Shown here: one piece after another, positions 34,208 through 45,600 of the stretch
How the letters are laid out: each line of letters begins with the position of its first letter
Position numbering within the stretch: the first letter of the stretch is position 1
Origin: Diphasiastrum complanatum
Lineage: Eukaryota; Streptophyta; Lycopodiopsida; Lycopodiales; Lycopodiaceae
Reading direction: 5' to 3'
DNA length: 64,000 bases
NCBI GenBank assembly: GCA_029204225.1
Contig: CM055100.1
Coordinates: 17,873,650 to 17,937,649 of the forward strand
Program-made: the position numbers and the translations under genes
The notes under the pieces: model-generated
Databases searched by the model: none
The model's input: only the letters and a program-made list of their open reading frames with translations
What the model was told of the DNA's origin: nothing

Positions 34208-36600
34208 TGTGGATCCTGAAATTTTTTGATCTTCATATTTGACATGTCATTAAATCTGAGATGGTGCTCCTTTGATAGAGCCTTTGTGAAGTAATCTGCT
34301 GCCATAAGATTTGTCCTACAGTAAACCAGTGACACTTCCTTGCCTTGCACTTTTTCTCTAAGGTAGTGATACCCGATTTCAATATGTTTGCTTCGAGAAT
34401 GAAATCTCGGATTTTGAGATAGTGTTGTTGTGCTCTGATTGTCACAATAAATAGTCGTTGAATGTGATTGAGCAAGGTCGATATCTGCAAGTAGGTGACT
34501 TAGCCAAATTGCCTCCTTGGTAGCATTCGTGGCAGCTATGTATTCTGATTCGGTTGATGATAATGCTACTCAGGTCTGCTTTCGGCTGTTCCAAGTGATT
34601 GGGCCTTGATTGTATAAAAATACAAATCCAGAAGTCGATCTTCTGGTATCGATATCTCCTGCCCAATCTGCATATGTGTATTTAGAAAATCTCGATTCCG
34701 AGACAATAATGAGTTGGACCCATATCAGTCATTTTGTACTCCTGGGCCAACATGCATTTTGTATCCTTCATTAGATTCAAAACGTTACTGAATAGTAACG
34801 TATCATCTACATAGAGAGTGATGATAATAAAGAAATCTGACACAGACTTGAGGTAAACATTTGAGTCTGTCGAGTTTGGAATAAAACCATTTTCAATTAG
34901 AAATGCATTGATTTTTTGGAACCAGACTCTGGGTGACTATTTTAGTCCATAGAGAGCCTTGTGAATTTTGCATACAAGGTGCTGCTTACCCTTCAGTTCG
35001 TATCCCTCTGGCTGCAACATATAGATTTCTTCTTCGATAGCTCCATTGAGGAAGGCAGTTTGGACATCCATTTGATGGACTTCAAGATCTGCTACAGTTG
35101 CAAAGGAGAGTAATAGTCAGATTGAAGCATGCTTACCAATAGTACTGAAGGTCTCCGAATAATCTAGATCTGGAATTTAGGAATAGCCTTTAGTGACAAG
35201 CTTGGCTTTGTATCGATTGAGTCTTCTGTCAGTGTCATACTTCGCCTTGAATATCCATTTGCATGGAATCAGATCTCAATCCTTTGGCAGCTCGGTTATA
35301 GTCCATGTTTGATTCTCAATTAGAGAATCAAATTCGGTGTCCATTGCTGCTTTCCACTAGTCAGCATTAGGTGTCGACATTACCTCTAAAACTATGTTTG
35401 ATTCCTACATAAAGTTCATCCATAAATCAGGATGGAGGCTGTATGGACCGGTTTGAACTTCTGGGTTGAACTTCGGTCTTCTGATGTGTTTGGATTTGTC
35501 GAGGTTTTGACTCACTGTCGGAGTCAGTATTGAGCTTGTGATCAGTACTGAGTTTGAAGTTTTTGACTTTGGGACTGGAAGTTGATGAGCTTTTTTCTTG
35601 TGGTTGATAAATTTGTCTTTCACAAAAATGACATCCCTTCTTGTGAAAGTTTTCTGAGTGTCCAAATTTTAGAACTTGTATTCCTTGTGGTTTGGGGACT
35701 AGCCAATGAAGATCGACTTTCTGTTGGTGTCGTCTAGCCCTTAACACTTTTGATGAGTGTCTGATTCTTCCTGTCAACTACGCCATTGGACTGAGGTGAG
35801 TAGCTGGTTGTATATTGTTGATGTATTATGTTGGCCTTGTAGGAGTCCTTGAATTCTGTGGAGATAGATTTTCCCCTTCCATTAGTGTGCAGTTCTTTGA
35901 TCTTCCTCTAGGTCTGATTTTCAGCAAACGCCTTTTTTGCTTGAAGAACTTGAATGCTTCTGATTTGTTCTTCAGAAAATAAGTAGCAGTCCGTCGAGAG
36001 AAGTCATCGATGAAGATTAGAAAATAGAGAGCTCCTCCTGTCGAAGCAATCTGCATTGGGCCACAAATGGTGCTATGTACAAGATCAAGAAAACCTTTGG
36101 AAGTATGAACTAAATCAGAAATAAAAGGACTTCTAGCATGCTTGCTGATAATACAACTGTTTGCTGACAGAAGGTAGATCTTGCACTAGATTCTGAGTCG
36201 ACATTTGTTGAATACTATTGAAGTTAAGATGACCTCATCTGAAATGCCAAAGCATATTAGTTGATTCAAAAGTGGATGTATGAGGAGCTTGACTGGTTGA
36301 AGAATAGCAGTGGATGAGTTTATAAAGATAGCCACTTCTTCTCCCACAAGCTAAAATAGACTTGTCAAGAATTGTGCAACCGTCTGTATCGACTTCAACC
36401 CTCCGACCTAAATTAGTGATTCTACTAATTGAGAACCGATTTTTGGTCAGATTTGGAACATGGAGAATGTTGGACAACAACTTGACTTAAACTTTCTGAA
36501 ATTCGACCCTGATTGTTCCTTCACACTCGATGGAATGAGATGAATTGTCTCCAAGTTGCACAACTCAAGAGTGGGTGAATGGCTTGTAATCCCTGAACCA
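34204..36600 (-). pseudogene. Copia pol relic: protease edge, integrase, RT, RNase H
   Basis: Order on the minus strand: LHVPNLTKNRFSISRI (end of protease), pre-integrase LWHFR, integrase IFIDDFSRRT with YFLKNKSEAF, then RT with WTITELPKD, PCKWIFKAKYD, QMDVQTAFLNGAIEEEIYML, LYGLK-stop-SPRVW and YVDDTLLFSN. RNase H follows: YADWAGDIDTRRSTSGFVF, LSSTESEYIAA, IYCDNQSTTLSQNP and YFTKALSKEH. It is scrambled by frameshifts around 35400-36050. Stops in the RT fit CAG/CAA/CGA/TGG losses. Gag is nearly absent between the primer-binding site (36644-36657) and 36480, so this copy is internally deleted. Confidence 0.88.
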
Positions 36601-36643
36601 GTCTTGATGTTGAGTCAGATTTAGTAGACAACTGATAGAAACA

Positions 36644-36657
36644 GAACTCTAATATCA
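36644..36657 (-). promoter_or_regulatory. Primer-binding site next to LTR-3
   Basis: Plus strand GAACTCTAATATCA, the reverse complement of TGATATTAGAGTTC; cf. TGGTATCAGAGCC. Confidence 0.65.
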
Positions 36658-36660
36658 GAT

Positions 36661-37599
36661 TGTGATGACTGGCAGCGAAAGTTTGAGTGAGGGCGGTGTA
36701 GGATTGGAAGCGCCACATTTAGTAGCAGAAATATTCAAGATGAATGATTCATGTATGCACAAATGAACAATACAGTAGTGAGACAAAAAATTGCACTCTG
36801 ATTAATATCAACAATGAGTATAATTGCTTGAAGTGACAATTGCGCTGATAAGCGCGTGATCCTATTTACAAATCCAAGAACAATTGCTAAAGTTCTAAAA
36901 TAGTTCTCTCTCCCTCTATGATGACCAACTCTGAGGAGTCAACTACTGATAAGAGGCGTTCTCCGCTATCTGACCTTACGTATCATAATCCTCTCATCTC
37001 TCTTTGCCCTCGCTCAATTACATGTATATATACATATCAGCTGAAGAATCTTGTACTAGCTTAACTTTACAATTACAAGATTGATAATAGCTATAAAACT
37101 GATTAGTGGATCAGTTTGTTAATGGAGCGTGAAGGCTTTTTGGTCTAATAGCGACAATTTGTGTATTTTTGGCAAACTGGAAATGTGACACCCTTTGGCC
37201 TTTTGGCCTTTGCCTTTACTTGAGGGTAGCCTCCGGGATTTGTAAGACACCTTTGGCGTCCTTCGGGATTTGTAGGACATTGTCTATACCTGTAGGACAC
37301 CTTCGGCTTTTTGTAGGGCGTCGCATTTTTCGCCTGTCAAAAAACCCGTGTAAAAACACAGTGTCGGGTTTTTCGCCTTTTTTGCTTGTGTAAAAACCCA
37401 TGTAAAATTGCAGTGTCCGATTTTTTGCCTGTGTAGAAACCCGTATAAAACTATAGTGTCACCTGTCAGAAAACTTAGTGTAAAAACACAGTGTCAAGTT
37501 TTTTGCATTTTTCGGTTGTGCAGGTTACATTTGAAAGAATAAAATTGGAGAACGAAGGAGGGTTGTTGGAATGAGTAGGAGTTAGATTAAATTCCAACA
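36661..37599 (-). repeat. Copia 5' LTR-3
   Basis: Minus orientation: starts TGTTGGAATTTAATC and ends GCCAGTCATCACA, 939 bp, next to a primer-binding site. A TATA-like GTATATATACAT is near 37024. The U5 end is almost the same as LTR-2, but the U3 is unrelated to LTR-2 and instead resembles LTR-1 (1943-2703). So the two LTRs flanking this copia pol relic do not match. Confidence 0.75.
37329..37502. repeat. Four ~50-bp tandem repeats in LTR-3 U3
   Basis: Each unit has CGCCTGT-, AAAACCCGTGTAAAA and CAGTGTCGGGTTTTT or a variant. The third unit is shorter. LTR-1 retains one copy of GTCGGGTTTTTCGCC. Confidence 0.75.
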
Positions 37600-38732
37600 T
37601 TACCGGCCCAGAAAACCCAAACCCATACCTAGACCACCCCATATCATGGATAATTAGTTGCACAAATTCATCACAGTTGTAACCATTTAGCTTTTGCGTT
37701 GCTTGCATAAAAAAGATCTGAAGGAAGGAGATCTAGCATTGATGTATAAGACAAAACCGATCAAAAGGAAACTAGTTTCCAGGTGAAGGACCTTACAAAG
37801 TGAAAGAAATCTTGTCCTACAGAGCACTTATTTTGGAGCACCTAGAAGGAAGATGATTTGACACCCCAGTGAATGGCAGTCGACTACGCAAGTTTTGGCA
37901 GCCAGTTCAACCAGCATAATCAAGGATCTTATCATTTTTACTTTTATTGTTTTAAAAGTTTTGTTGTTTTTCACTACTTGGCTGATATTTTTTTTGGAAA
38001 AAACAGTATGGAAAAAAAAAACAAAAAAGAATGATGAGCAAAAATAAAAAAAAGTCATCAGATCATATCAGAAAAATATGAAAGTATTTTCAAAAATCAA
38101 ATTTTGATGAAAATGGCTTAAAAAATCACTTTTTGAGTCATATTTTGAACAAACAGAGATAAGAACATTCGCCGAGTTGCTAGATCATACATCCAGCTCA
38201 GATTTATCTATATTGAGTTGCGTGAAGGGTATCTTGCAAAGGAAGTACCTAATTTTTAGTCAGATGAACGTTTTGAAGCCTACCACTTTGAGAACCTTTG
38301 TCGCCATCATTATTAACCTTCGTCGACTTGACAGATGGATGCAGAATGCCAAAATTAGATTGTACATAGGTTCAGATCCTGAAAATTTTCCTTAAATGCA
38401 GTACCTAGGTGAAGGATGCTCTTAGGCAAGAGTTGACCTCCAGAACCTTCGTCGAGCTACATCACTGGTCAAGAACCTTCACTGCGATTTCTAGAAGCTA
38501 TTTTACAATACTGAAGATGCCTACAAATTTTTGTCCAAAATTGATGAGCCAAACTAGTACTTTGTCTAATGGACCCTCAAAATTAGCTTATAAAAGGGCC
38601 GAATTTGATTTCATTTCTCACTAAGTCTTTTACTAGCGAAGCTCTTGCGAATTCTTCCAGGACCAAACTTTCATACAACTTTCTAAGACAATCCTAAGTC
38701 TTTTTTGCTTTCAATTTCTATCTTTTTCCATC
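37600..38732. other. Unassigned stretch with TTCGYCGA motifs
   Basis: No domain recognised. From 38160, CATTCGCCGAG, ACCTTCGTCGAC, AACCTTCGTCGAGC and AACCTTCACTGCG recur, like the motifs at 20270-20770. It precedes the ORF at 38733. Confidence 0.4.
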
Positions 38733-39466
38733 ATGTCTTCTAGCAATACCAGTCATTCACCATGGTTTGTTGTTAAACGTGATGTTTCAACTGCAACGGA
38801 CATCAAGTCACTTCCTAGCACAAGCAGGGTGGCTGAATGAATGAACCTTGTTGAGCCCTTGCTCACAACAATGGGGATCCATGAGCGTGCCTTCTTGAAT
38901 CAACTCAATATGGAATTTATTACTATGGCTTTTAGTACTTGGAAAGAGGATAAGTCCAAATTTTATATCATCTTCCAGGGAGTTACCCAGAAGGTGCGTG
39001 TTAATGAGGCCCTTGCTGCCATAGGGATTTCTACCAAGGACACACCTTTCACCAAATCACAAGCATGCCAAGAACGTCATAAAGCCTTTTATGGACACTA
39101 CCATAGAGTTGTATTGGACCCATGATGGTTACTTGGTAGAGGCCATTAGAGATCCAGCCCTCCAGGCCACCGCCCAGTTACTAAACAACTTCCTGATGGT
39201 TGGAAATCTCAAGAACAAAAGGATCTCATCTCAGATCCTCAAGTCACCCTATTGACACTGGTTCCCCTTGTAATCCATCACTAAAAAATCTTTGCAATGA
39301 TTGTGCCAAGAGATTTGATAAAATCCGATGGACTTCGTCGGTTGCCAATTTCTTGACTTCCTCGGGTACCATTGGCTTGATAGATTCTACCAACTTTGTT
39401 TTCTATGATGATGTTGTTGGTTTGCTCATGGGTGTGTCTACATACCTTGATACTTTTATCATTTAG
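38733..39466 (+). pseudogene. Unidentified TE-like ORF, broken
   Basis: ATG at 38733 gives MSSSNTSHSPWFVVKRDVST and a TGA at 38838-38840, then continues in frame: MNLVEPLLTTMGIHERAFL, FITMAFSTWKEDKSKFYIIF, QGVTQKVRVNEALAAIGIST. Shifted frames then read HDGYLVEAIRDPALQATAQL and KNLCNDCAKRFDKIRWTS. The layout (a predicted-helical domain with QGV-xxxxxxEALAAIGI) is reminiscent of the gag-like or putative plant transposon proteins that accompany LTR elements, but I cannot assign a family. It is broken by a stop and at least two shifts. Confidence 0.4.
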
Positions 39467-39469
39467 AGC

Positions 39470-40115
39470 TAATAGAAACTTCGACGAATGTTTTTACCAA
39501 GAAATACGAATGCTCACCTTCACATGTGTAGGGAGAGTGTTTGTAGATCTAGATAGAGACATTCGTTGGACCCTCTATAGAAAGCTCAAATCAAGTACTT
39601 TCCTTTGAACCTATTGGCGAATATTTCTGTCCACTTACACGTATGGTATGAGTGTTTGAAGTGGAACTATTTTTAACTCAAAGAAAGAAAATAAGTCTTT
39701 GAAGTTCTAGATTTTTCTTGAATCACTGAGTGAGAAGTGATTGTTTGTCGATTACAGACTGGGATTCCATTTAATCAGACAGTTGGGCAGATCTGGAAAT
39801 AAAAACTTGCAGTTGTTGACCTCAATCAGTACTTGCAACGACAATGAGTCAGTACAAAAGCTAGATCATGAGATTACAGACCTCAAGAAAATGTTCGCCA
39901 AGTTTTTAGGTGGTTGGTAATCCTGTTAGGAACTGGTTGAGTGGGCGAATGTTTTTATGAAGTTTCAGGAATGCTTGCCAAAAGTGTGACAAGTATTTGC
40001 AGATCTTAATAAAAATATTCGCCGAGACCTCTACAGGGAACTCTCAACAAGGGCTATCCTTCAGACAAGTTGGCGAATCTTTCAAGCACACTCCTCAATG
40101 TGAGGCGAGTGTTTG
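39470..40115 (+). repeat. Diverged tandem repeat with conserved reading frame
   Basis: About 39525-39660 and 40000-40113 are related copies some 475 bp apart, sharing GTATTTGYAGATCT, GACCTCTA-AG-AAGCTC, TTGGCGAAT and GAGTGTTTGAA. Both translate similarly: FVDLDRDIRWTLYRKL and FADLNKNIRRDLYREL, each followed by -WRIF. A further shared block, GCGAATGTTTTTA, precedes both. Confidence 0.6.
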
Positions 40116-40298
40116 AAAACTGATCACTTTTACTTAACAAAAAATAGGCCCTCCCAAAAAAAATTGCATGGGAGATGGATGGGACAAAAATCAAGCATTA
40201 AAAAAAAAATTTGAAAAAAAAAAACGTATTTTATCGGAACAGAACAGTTTTGTTCCGGCAGATTCCATGGAGCGTATTCCGTGGGATCTTTGATATAA

Positions 40299-40334
<36 letters not shown>

Positions 40335-40376
40335 ACGCGCGCGCGCACGTGTGTTAGTTATATATATAGAGATATA

Positions 40377-40420
<44 letters not shown>

Positions 40421-40502
40421 AGATATAGAGATATATTTGTGTGTGTGTGTGTGTGTGTGTATGTGTGTGTGAACGCGTGCGCGCACACACACACACACAC
40501 AA
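40299..40502. repeat. TG/CG/TA compound repeat with higher-order structure
   Basis: Three (TG)n tracts (40300-40333, about 40379-40416, about 40438-40470) are separated by two versions of TATAGATATAGAGATATATT. The stretch 40299-40354 is a perfect alternation of purine and pyrimidine, including CACGCGCGCGCGCACGTG. At 40472-40501 a GCGTGCGCGCACAC block runs into (CA)n. Ser-Leu and Cys-Val frames here are artefacts. Confidence 0.9.
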
Positions 40503-42835
40503 TGACCATTTTCTAATATACTTCTTTGATGTGCTATATACTTTGTTTCAATTAACACCAATAAATATGTCACTTCCATTGAGAAAATGCTTTTTTATGA
40601 TAATTGCACTTTCATTTAATCATATTTCCTATGTTATCTAGCCTTTTCTTTTCTTTTTTTGGCACCAATACACAATCAAATTCGTCTTAGTCAAATGATA
40701 TATCATTGATAAAGTAGTCATACTCTTCAAAGTGTTAAGTCCTTTTCCCATGAGTCTTCACATAGGACACAAACTTATTTGCAAAGTAAAGTTTGTTAAA
40801 TCTCTAATGATTGCAATCAACAACTATAACAGAAGTGTAAGTGGAAAAATCATTTATATCTCATTGTTTTAATTTGCGACATCATGAGAATGCCCATGGA
40901 ATTTGTGATAACTACAAGTAGCCAAAAGGTGCAAAGATATCCATATCCATAATTGACCACTCTAATGGATGCATAAAGTGGAAAGAAAGGTATTTCTATG
41001 AGAGTTGTAGCTTAAAGCATTATCGAAAAGCATGAGTAAACTTTTGTAAAGTAGCTTTAAAACTAGAATTTGACTTTCAGACAGAAGAAAATCATAGGAA
41101 AATGGATTAATGCAATACGTAAGTTAACTTGGATTTGAATTATCTCATCAACAAACTAATGTCTTGGAAATTTTATCTTATCAACAACATTAATGCCTTG
41201 GAAAAGCTACGTCATTAATGACTAGGAGGCCAAATAGCTTTTCCTCACAGGATCTATCAGCAGGACATATTTATTTATAGCAATTGTCATATCAAAGAGA
41301 ATACCATCCCCCATATGTTCCACCATTGCCATCTTGGGCACTGAAAAGATACCCTATACTCTTTTGAAAAAGGGTTCCATGTTTAGCTCAAATAGACTTG
41401 CTTAATTAGTAGCATTTTGCTAAATGATGTAGAGTTTGACAATGATGATACCCAAAGATTTGGATTCTGATTATATTGACCAATAGGAAGGCAATAAAAC
41501 TTGGATGCACTCAAAGCACGATCAAGGCTAATGTATTAATAGCAAATGCAATCTAGATAGTATCAATCATCAATGCATTCCACAATGAAACTATTAAGGA
41601 TTCATCTCTATACGAGGACCTAATATTTTAATCTTGTTCTTCTATTATAATGTCGTACTCTCTAGAGTTGCACATTTATAATTATTTCCATCAACTTTAT
41701 TAATTCTTGAGTCTTCAAAAGTACTACTTTTATATACTTATTTCTGAAGTTAATACTCAAAAGTAATTTCTTTAAAAATAATGACTAGGTGGTTTTCCTC
41801 CATTGTAGGTGAGCTAGATAAGAATGTGAGTTGTGGCAATGAAGACCCAATTTCTAATCATGACATTTGTTTGTAATAAAGACGTGTGTGTGTGGTCTCT
41901 AGAGTCTTGTTTGGCCTAAAAATGTGGATGTACAATGTAAATATTTACATAATGATGTTGTTTCCAAGTAATGTAATTGCAAAAAAACATGATAAGGTGA
42001 CTAATGGCTTTGAAGGGGATACATATTTATTCATATCATTTTATTAAGATCATTTATTTTGCTTCAGAAAAGTGAATGAATAATGAGAGGTGAAGGGATT
42101 GCATATCAAATTCAAAGTGGTTTTAAATATGTAAGTAGAAAAGTTTACATTCATCATTGGTACGAACTTGGGGTATTAACTTTGGAGCACATGATGAATG
42201 ACGTAACAATATATATATATATATATATATACCTATATACCTTACAAAATTACCTTAGTACTATATGTTAGCAAATTCTATGGTACTTTCATCAAGATAA
42301 AATCTTGTGAGGTATCTCCTTATGACATGTATGCTTATCAATGAACTAATATTAATTTGAAATAGTTCGTAGATTAAGCATCAAATAAGATCCTTAGGCT
42401 AGTTTCACACACGTTTTCCTTTTTTTTCTTTTTCTTTTTTTCTTGTTATGGTGGGGGGAGGGGTAAGTGTATTCAAAAGAATGGACAAGCCTCCCAATCC
42501 TACTCCCACATTGATAGGAGCATAAGGCTTTACCTCAAGGCCTCTTGTTAGAGGTATGTTCAAATAGACTCAAATTACATTTTGATAATGTTATGATAAT
42601 CTTAGTGGGCATTAAACCATGGTCCTACCACTTACCAATGGGTAGTAAACATACAAAGGGACCTCCTCCAACAAGAGGAGTTGCCCCATGCTAGCATCAT
42701 TTCTTGCCACATAGGATGCCACCTAGGGCTAAATACCACCCTTTATGAAAAGTGGGGCGGCGACTTCTATCAGGAAATTGCTTCACAAGTAACATGCATG
42801 AGGTGAAGACCCCATGGATGTGACTAAGTAGCTAA
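40503..42835. other. Gene-less stretch
   Basis: No domain or element boundary recognised, apart from a short (TA)n near 42203-42230. Confidence 0.55.
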
Positions 42836-43235
42836 GGCTGGTTTCACATGGAGTGGGGGTAAGTCCAAAATGCGGACATCCTTTACTTTGATTGGTGAAG
42901 CCAGTTCAAGAGGCCTTCAACCCATTTTACAAGGGGTGAGAGGCCCCTAGGTGGCATTGAAAGGTGCCAACCTGGGGTAACTCAACACACCAGGGGAGTA
43001 CCTTGGGCCTCTTGGAGTATTGGGGGGTAAGTAGTGGGGGCCTTGCTCTGCCCTACAATAAAAAATATAAATGCCTTGTCCAATTTGAATTTAGACAATA
43101 AATGATTTGCCCTCCAAATGAAAAGGGCTTTCACATGGAATGTCACATGGAATGACAAGAAAGGACCTAGGCTTTCAAATTCGAGGGTAAGTGCAAATTT
43201 TGAATGGCCCTAGACTCTTCCATGTGAAACCACCC
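42836..43235. mobile_element. Tourist-like MITE (PIF/Harbinger type)
   Basis: Terminal inverted repeats of 17 bp with one mismatch: GGCTGGTTTCACATGGA (42836-42852) and, on the minus strand, GGGTGGTTTCACATGGA (43219-43235). The flanks on both sides are TAA (42833-42835 and 43236-43238), the 3-bp target duplication typical of Tourist elements. It is 400 bp long, has no transposase and contains inner TCACATGGAATG repeats. A similar TAGGCTAGTTTCACACACG end lies at about 42396. Confidence 0.85.
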
Positions 43236-43894
43236 TAAGTTGATGGTTCTTGAGCCTTGTAAATTTTGATAATGATGGACACTTAGTTGAGGTTCATGCA
43301 TCTGTATATTCGCTTGTGCGCCCAAGACATGCTCTTTGTTGGAAGCATGGCTATGAACATCTCGGCTCCAAAAGGTGCTCTCACTTGTGTTCGATTTAGC
43401 ACTTGCAACAAAATTCAAAAAGATAGAGTGTTGAAAAGAGGATGGATTGTACTTTGTGTTGCTATAGTCAAGTGAGGACGAACATGGCAGAATTCACACA
43501 AAGTCTCCAACACATTCTCTCTTCTACCAGGGGCTGCTCTTGCCATTCTCAACTCATTATTCTCAAATCTCTCTCTTAAATGTTGTGTAAAGATTTACAT
43601 ATGTAGCTTTTTTGTCTCAAACTAACCAAAAGTGAGGCAACAAGGTGTTCACAAGACATTTTGTGTAGGTGAATGTGACACACTAGGATAATTACAACTT
43701 TTTATATTTGAGAGTCTCATTCCACACTCACAAAAAAAGCAATCACTTGTCCTCTACAAGCATTTTCAAAGACTAAAGGTATCAATGAAGTGCGTTATTT
43801 TTTGCAAACATAGTCACCATGGTTTTAGGTCATATGTTGGTGGTCTTTTTTTTTAATGGTTCATAGACGCTTATGAATCATAAAACATGCCAAA

Positions 43895-44140
43895 AATAAA
43901 GAGGTGGTCCCCACTTGGAGAGGGAGAGAGAGAATGGGTGGTCCCCACACTTGAGAAGAGAGAGGAGAGAAAGTGAAAAGTAGTATCTAGTCCCCATTTT
44001 TAGAAAGATAAAAAGTGGAGTGGCAAAAGTGGGAGGTCCCTACAGTTGGGGAGAGAGAGAGGGGAAAGAGATAGTTCATACGTGGTCCTCACTCTTTTTG
44101 TAGAGAGGAAGGATGGAGTGGGTCACAGGTGATCCCAATG
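43895..44140. repeat. Degenerate GTGGTCCCCAC tandem repeats
   Basis: Four to five units of 50-60 bp: GTGGTCCCCAC(A)CTTG, then GAGAGRGAGAG, AAGTG-. Examples at about 43903, 43940, 43988, 44031 and 44081. Confidence 0.75.
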
Positions 44141-44360
44141 TAAAGAGAGATTGAATTTAACTTGCCACTTTGGGTAGTGTCATGCATCCTTTACATAAGT
44201 GAAGGGATTTTCCAATGACCTCTCCATTGGGTCATCCTGTCTTAAAAATGGTGTCTAGCGTTGAACCATTAAAAAGGGTGTCCAAGAGTTGGAACCTGTA
44301 TAAAAAAGAGAAAAGCATTTGTCACTTTAGAAGGATCATCCATGATTTACACAATTTTTC

Positions 44361-44380
44361 AAAAAAGAGGATTAAAAAGG
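44361..44380 (-). terminator. RNA polymerase III terminator for tRNA-Glu
   Basis: Just beyond the 3' end of the tRNA on the minus strand, the sequence is CCTTTTTAATCCTCTTTTTT, with T5 and T6 runs, the usual pol III stop signal. Confidence 0.8.
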
Positions 44381-44382
44381 TT

Positions 44383-44455
44383 TCCATTGCCGGGATTTGA
44401 ACCCGGGTCGTCTGGGTGAAAGCCAGATATCCTAACCGGACTAGACGACAATGGA
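44383..44455 (-). tRNA. tRNA-Glu (anticodon UUC), nuclear
   Basis: 73 nt on the minus strand. The acceptor stem TCCATTG pairs perfectly with CAATGGA. The anticodon arm is TCTGG-CTTTCAC-CCAGA, giving anticodon TTC. The T arm contains GGTTCAAATCC (B box) and the D arm TAGTCCGGTTAGGA (A box). No CCA is encoded, as expected for a eukaryotic gene. It resembles plant cytosolic tRNA-Glu and not the plastid trnE. It decodes GAA and possibly GAG. It appears intact, with intragenic pol III promoter boxes. Confidence 0.97.
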
Positions 44456-45289
44456 ACAATGAAATAAAGGAGCCATTTAAAAAGTTTTGATCCTTTTGAA
44501 TTATCTCTATCCATTGGTGCAGATCAGCCTCGAAGTGAAGCTCCTCCCCTGATCATATACAGCGGTACAAATTTTGGTTTCGGACTTTTCTGGAATCAGC
44601 GGAAGTCACGTACATGTATGTCCCTTATTTCACATGAATTTATTCATGCTGTTGATGAGCTACAGTAGCATTTAAACCTAAATTCCCTTAGCCACAAGTT
44701 CAAGATGGCGTCTTATCTTCCACAATGGTCCATTCAATTTTCTGGGTTTTATTTACTAATTTGTTGCCGCTGCATCTGAGGCAGAGGCAGAGCCTGGCAG
44801 ACTAACTAGCTTTTGATACTTACTAATTCGCCTTCCGTTCAGCTCCATGACGTTAGTATACCTCTTTCCCACCGTGGTTTAGATTCACTTCTGAAGATCT
44901 TTCTTTTGCTAGTTGCCCCCCTTGAAAACCAAGATGCATTATTGATAATACCATATTTACCCAAAAGCCTTATTGATACAAATTTTCCCATGAGTTGGTG
45001 TATTGTGGGCTTACCTACCCCCGTCTCTTACTCGCACGATAGCGATGATGGGCGACCCAATCTTGGGCAGCCACGTGTTTTCAGGTAATTTCTGTGGCTG
45101 CCTGGGATATTTCAGGCGACTGCTCGAAATTTTTCACGGGACCCGCGAACTGGTATCGGATTTTTTGCGGTCCCAAGAATTTTTTGCGGCTCGTCATCAG
45201 CTGATTGCCACATGACAAATCTTCTGTGATCCCATAATAAAGTCCAATATATGCCTGATGAGCTATATATGTGAAACTAAGCACATTGC
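44456..45289. other. Gene-less stretch between tRNA-Glu and GC island
   Basis: Frames such as 44813-45088 have no recognisable domain. Nothing further seen. Confidence 0.5.
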
Positions 45290-45600
45290 TTCCAGGTGCG
45301 TGAGTGGGGGCATGCGCCCGCGCATGGGCACCGGGACCAATGGCTCCGCCGGGACCGCCGGCGCCAATGGCGCCGGGGTGGGGCCGGAGCCGCCCAGAAG
45401 CTGCTGGCGCCGAGGCCAGGACCGCTGGCGCCTAGCGCGATGATGCTCCGACCACTGGCGCCTGGGACGCCGGCGCCAAGACCATTGGCGCCAGTGGCGC
45501 CGCCGGCAGGAGACGCTGGCGCCGGGACTCGGGCACCCCTCCCTGCCCTGTCTGCCCTTAAATTGCAGGGGCGGGCCTGTCCACGCATCGACACCCCACA
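45290..45600. repeat. GC island with nine GGCGCC sites
   Basis: A sharply GC-rich block in AT-rich surroundings. The palindrome GGCGCC occurs at 45360, 45369, 45406, 45427, 45457, 45472, 45487, 45496 and 45518, often as TGGCGCC-A or CTGGCGCC. Long frames run through it on both strands, encoding Gly/Ala or Arg/Pro-rich strings such as GATGANGLGAGVPGASG, which is what GC-rich repeats give by chance. I see no start context, domain or splice signals to support a protein. Confidence 0.8.

Noticed and set aside
40130-40641. Cys-Val and Thr-His frames
   Set aside because: They are translations of TG/CA simple repeats.
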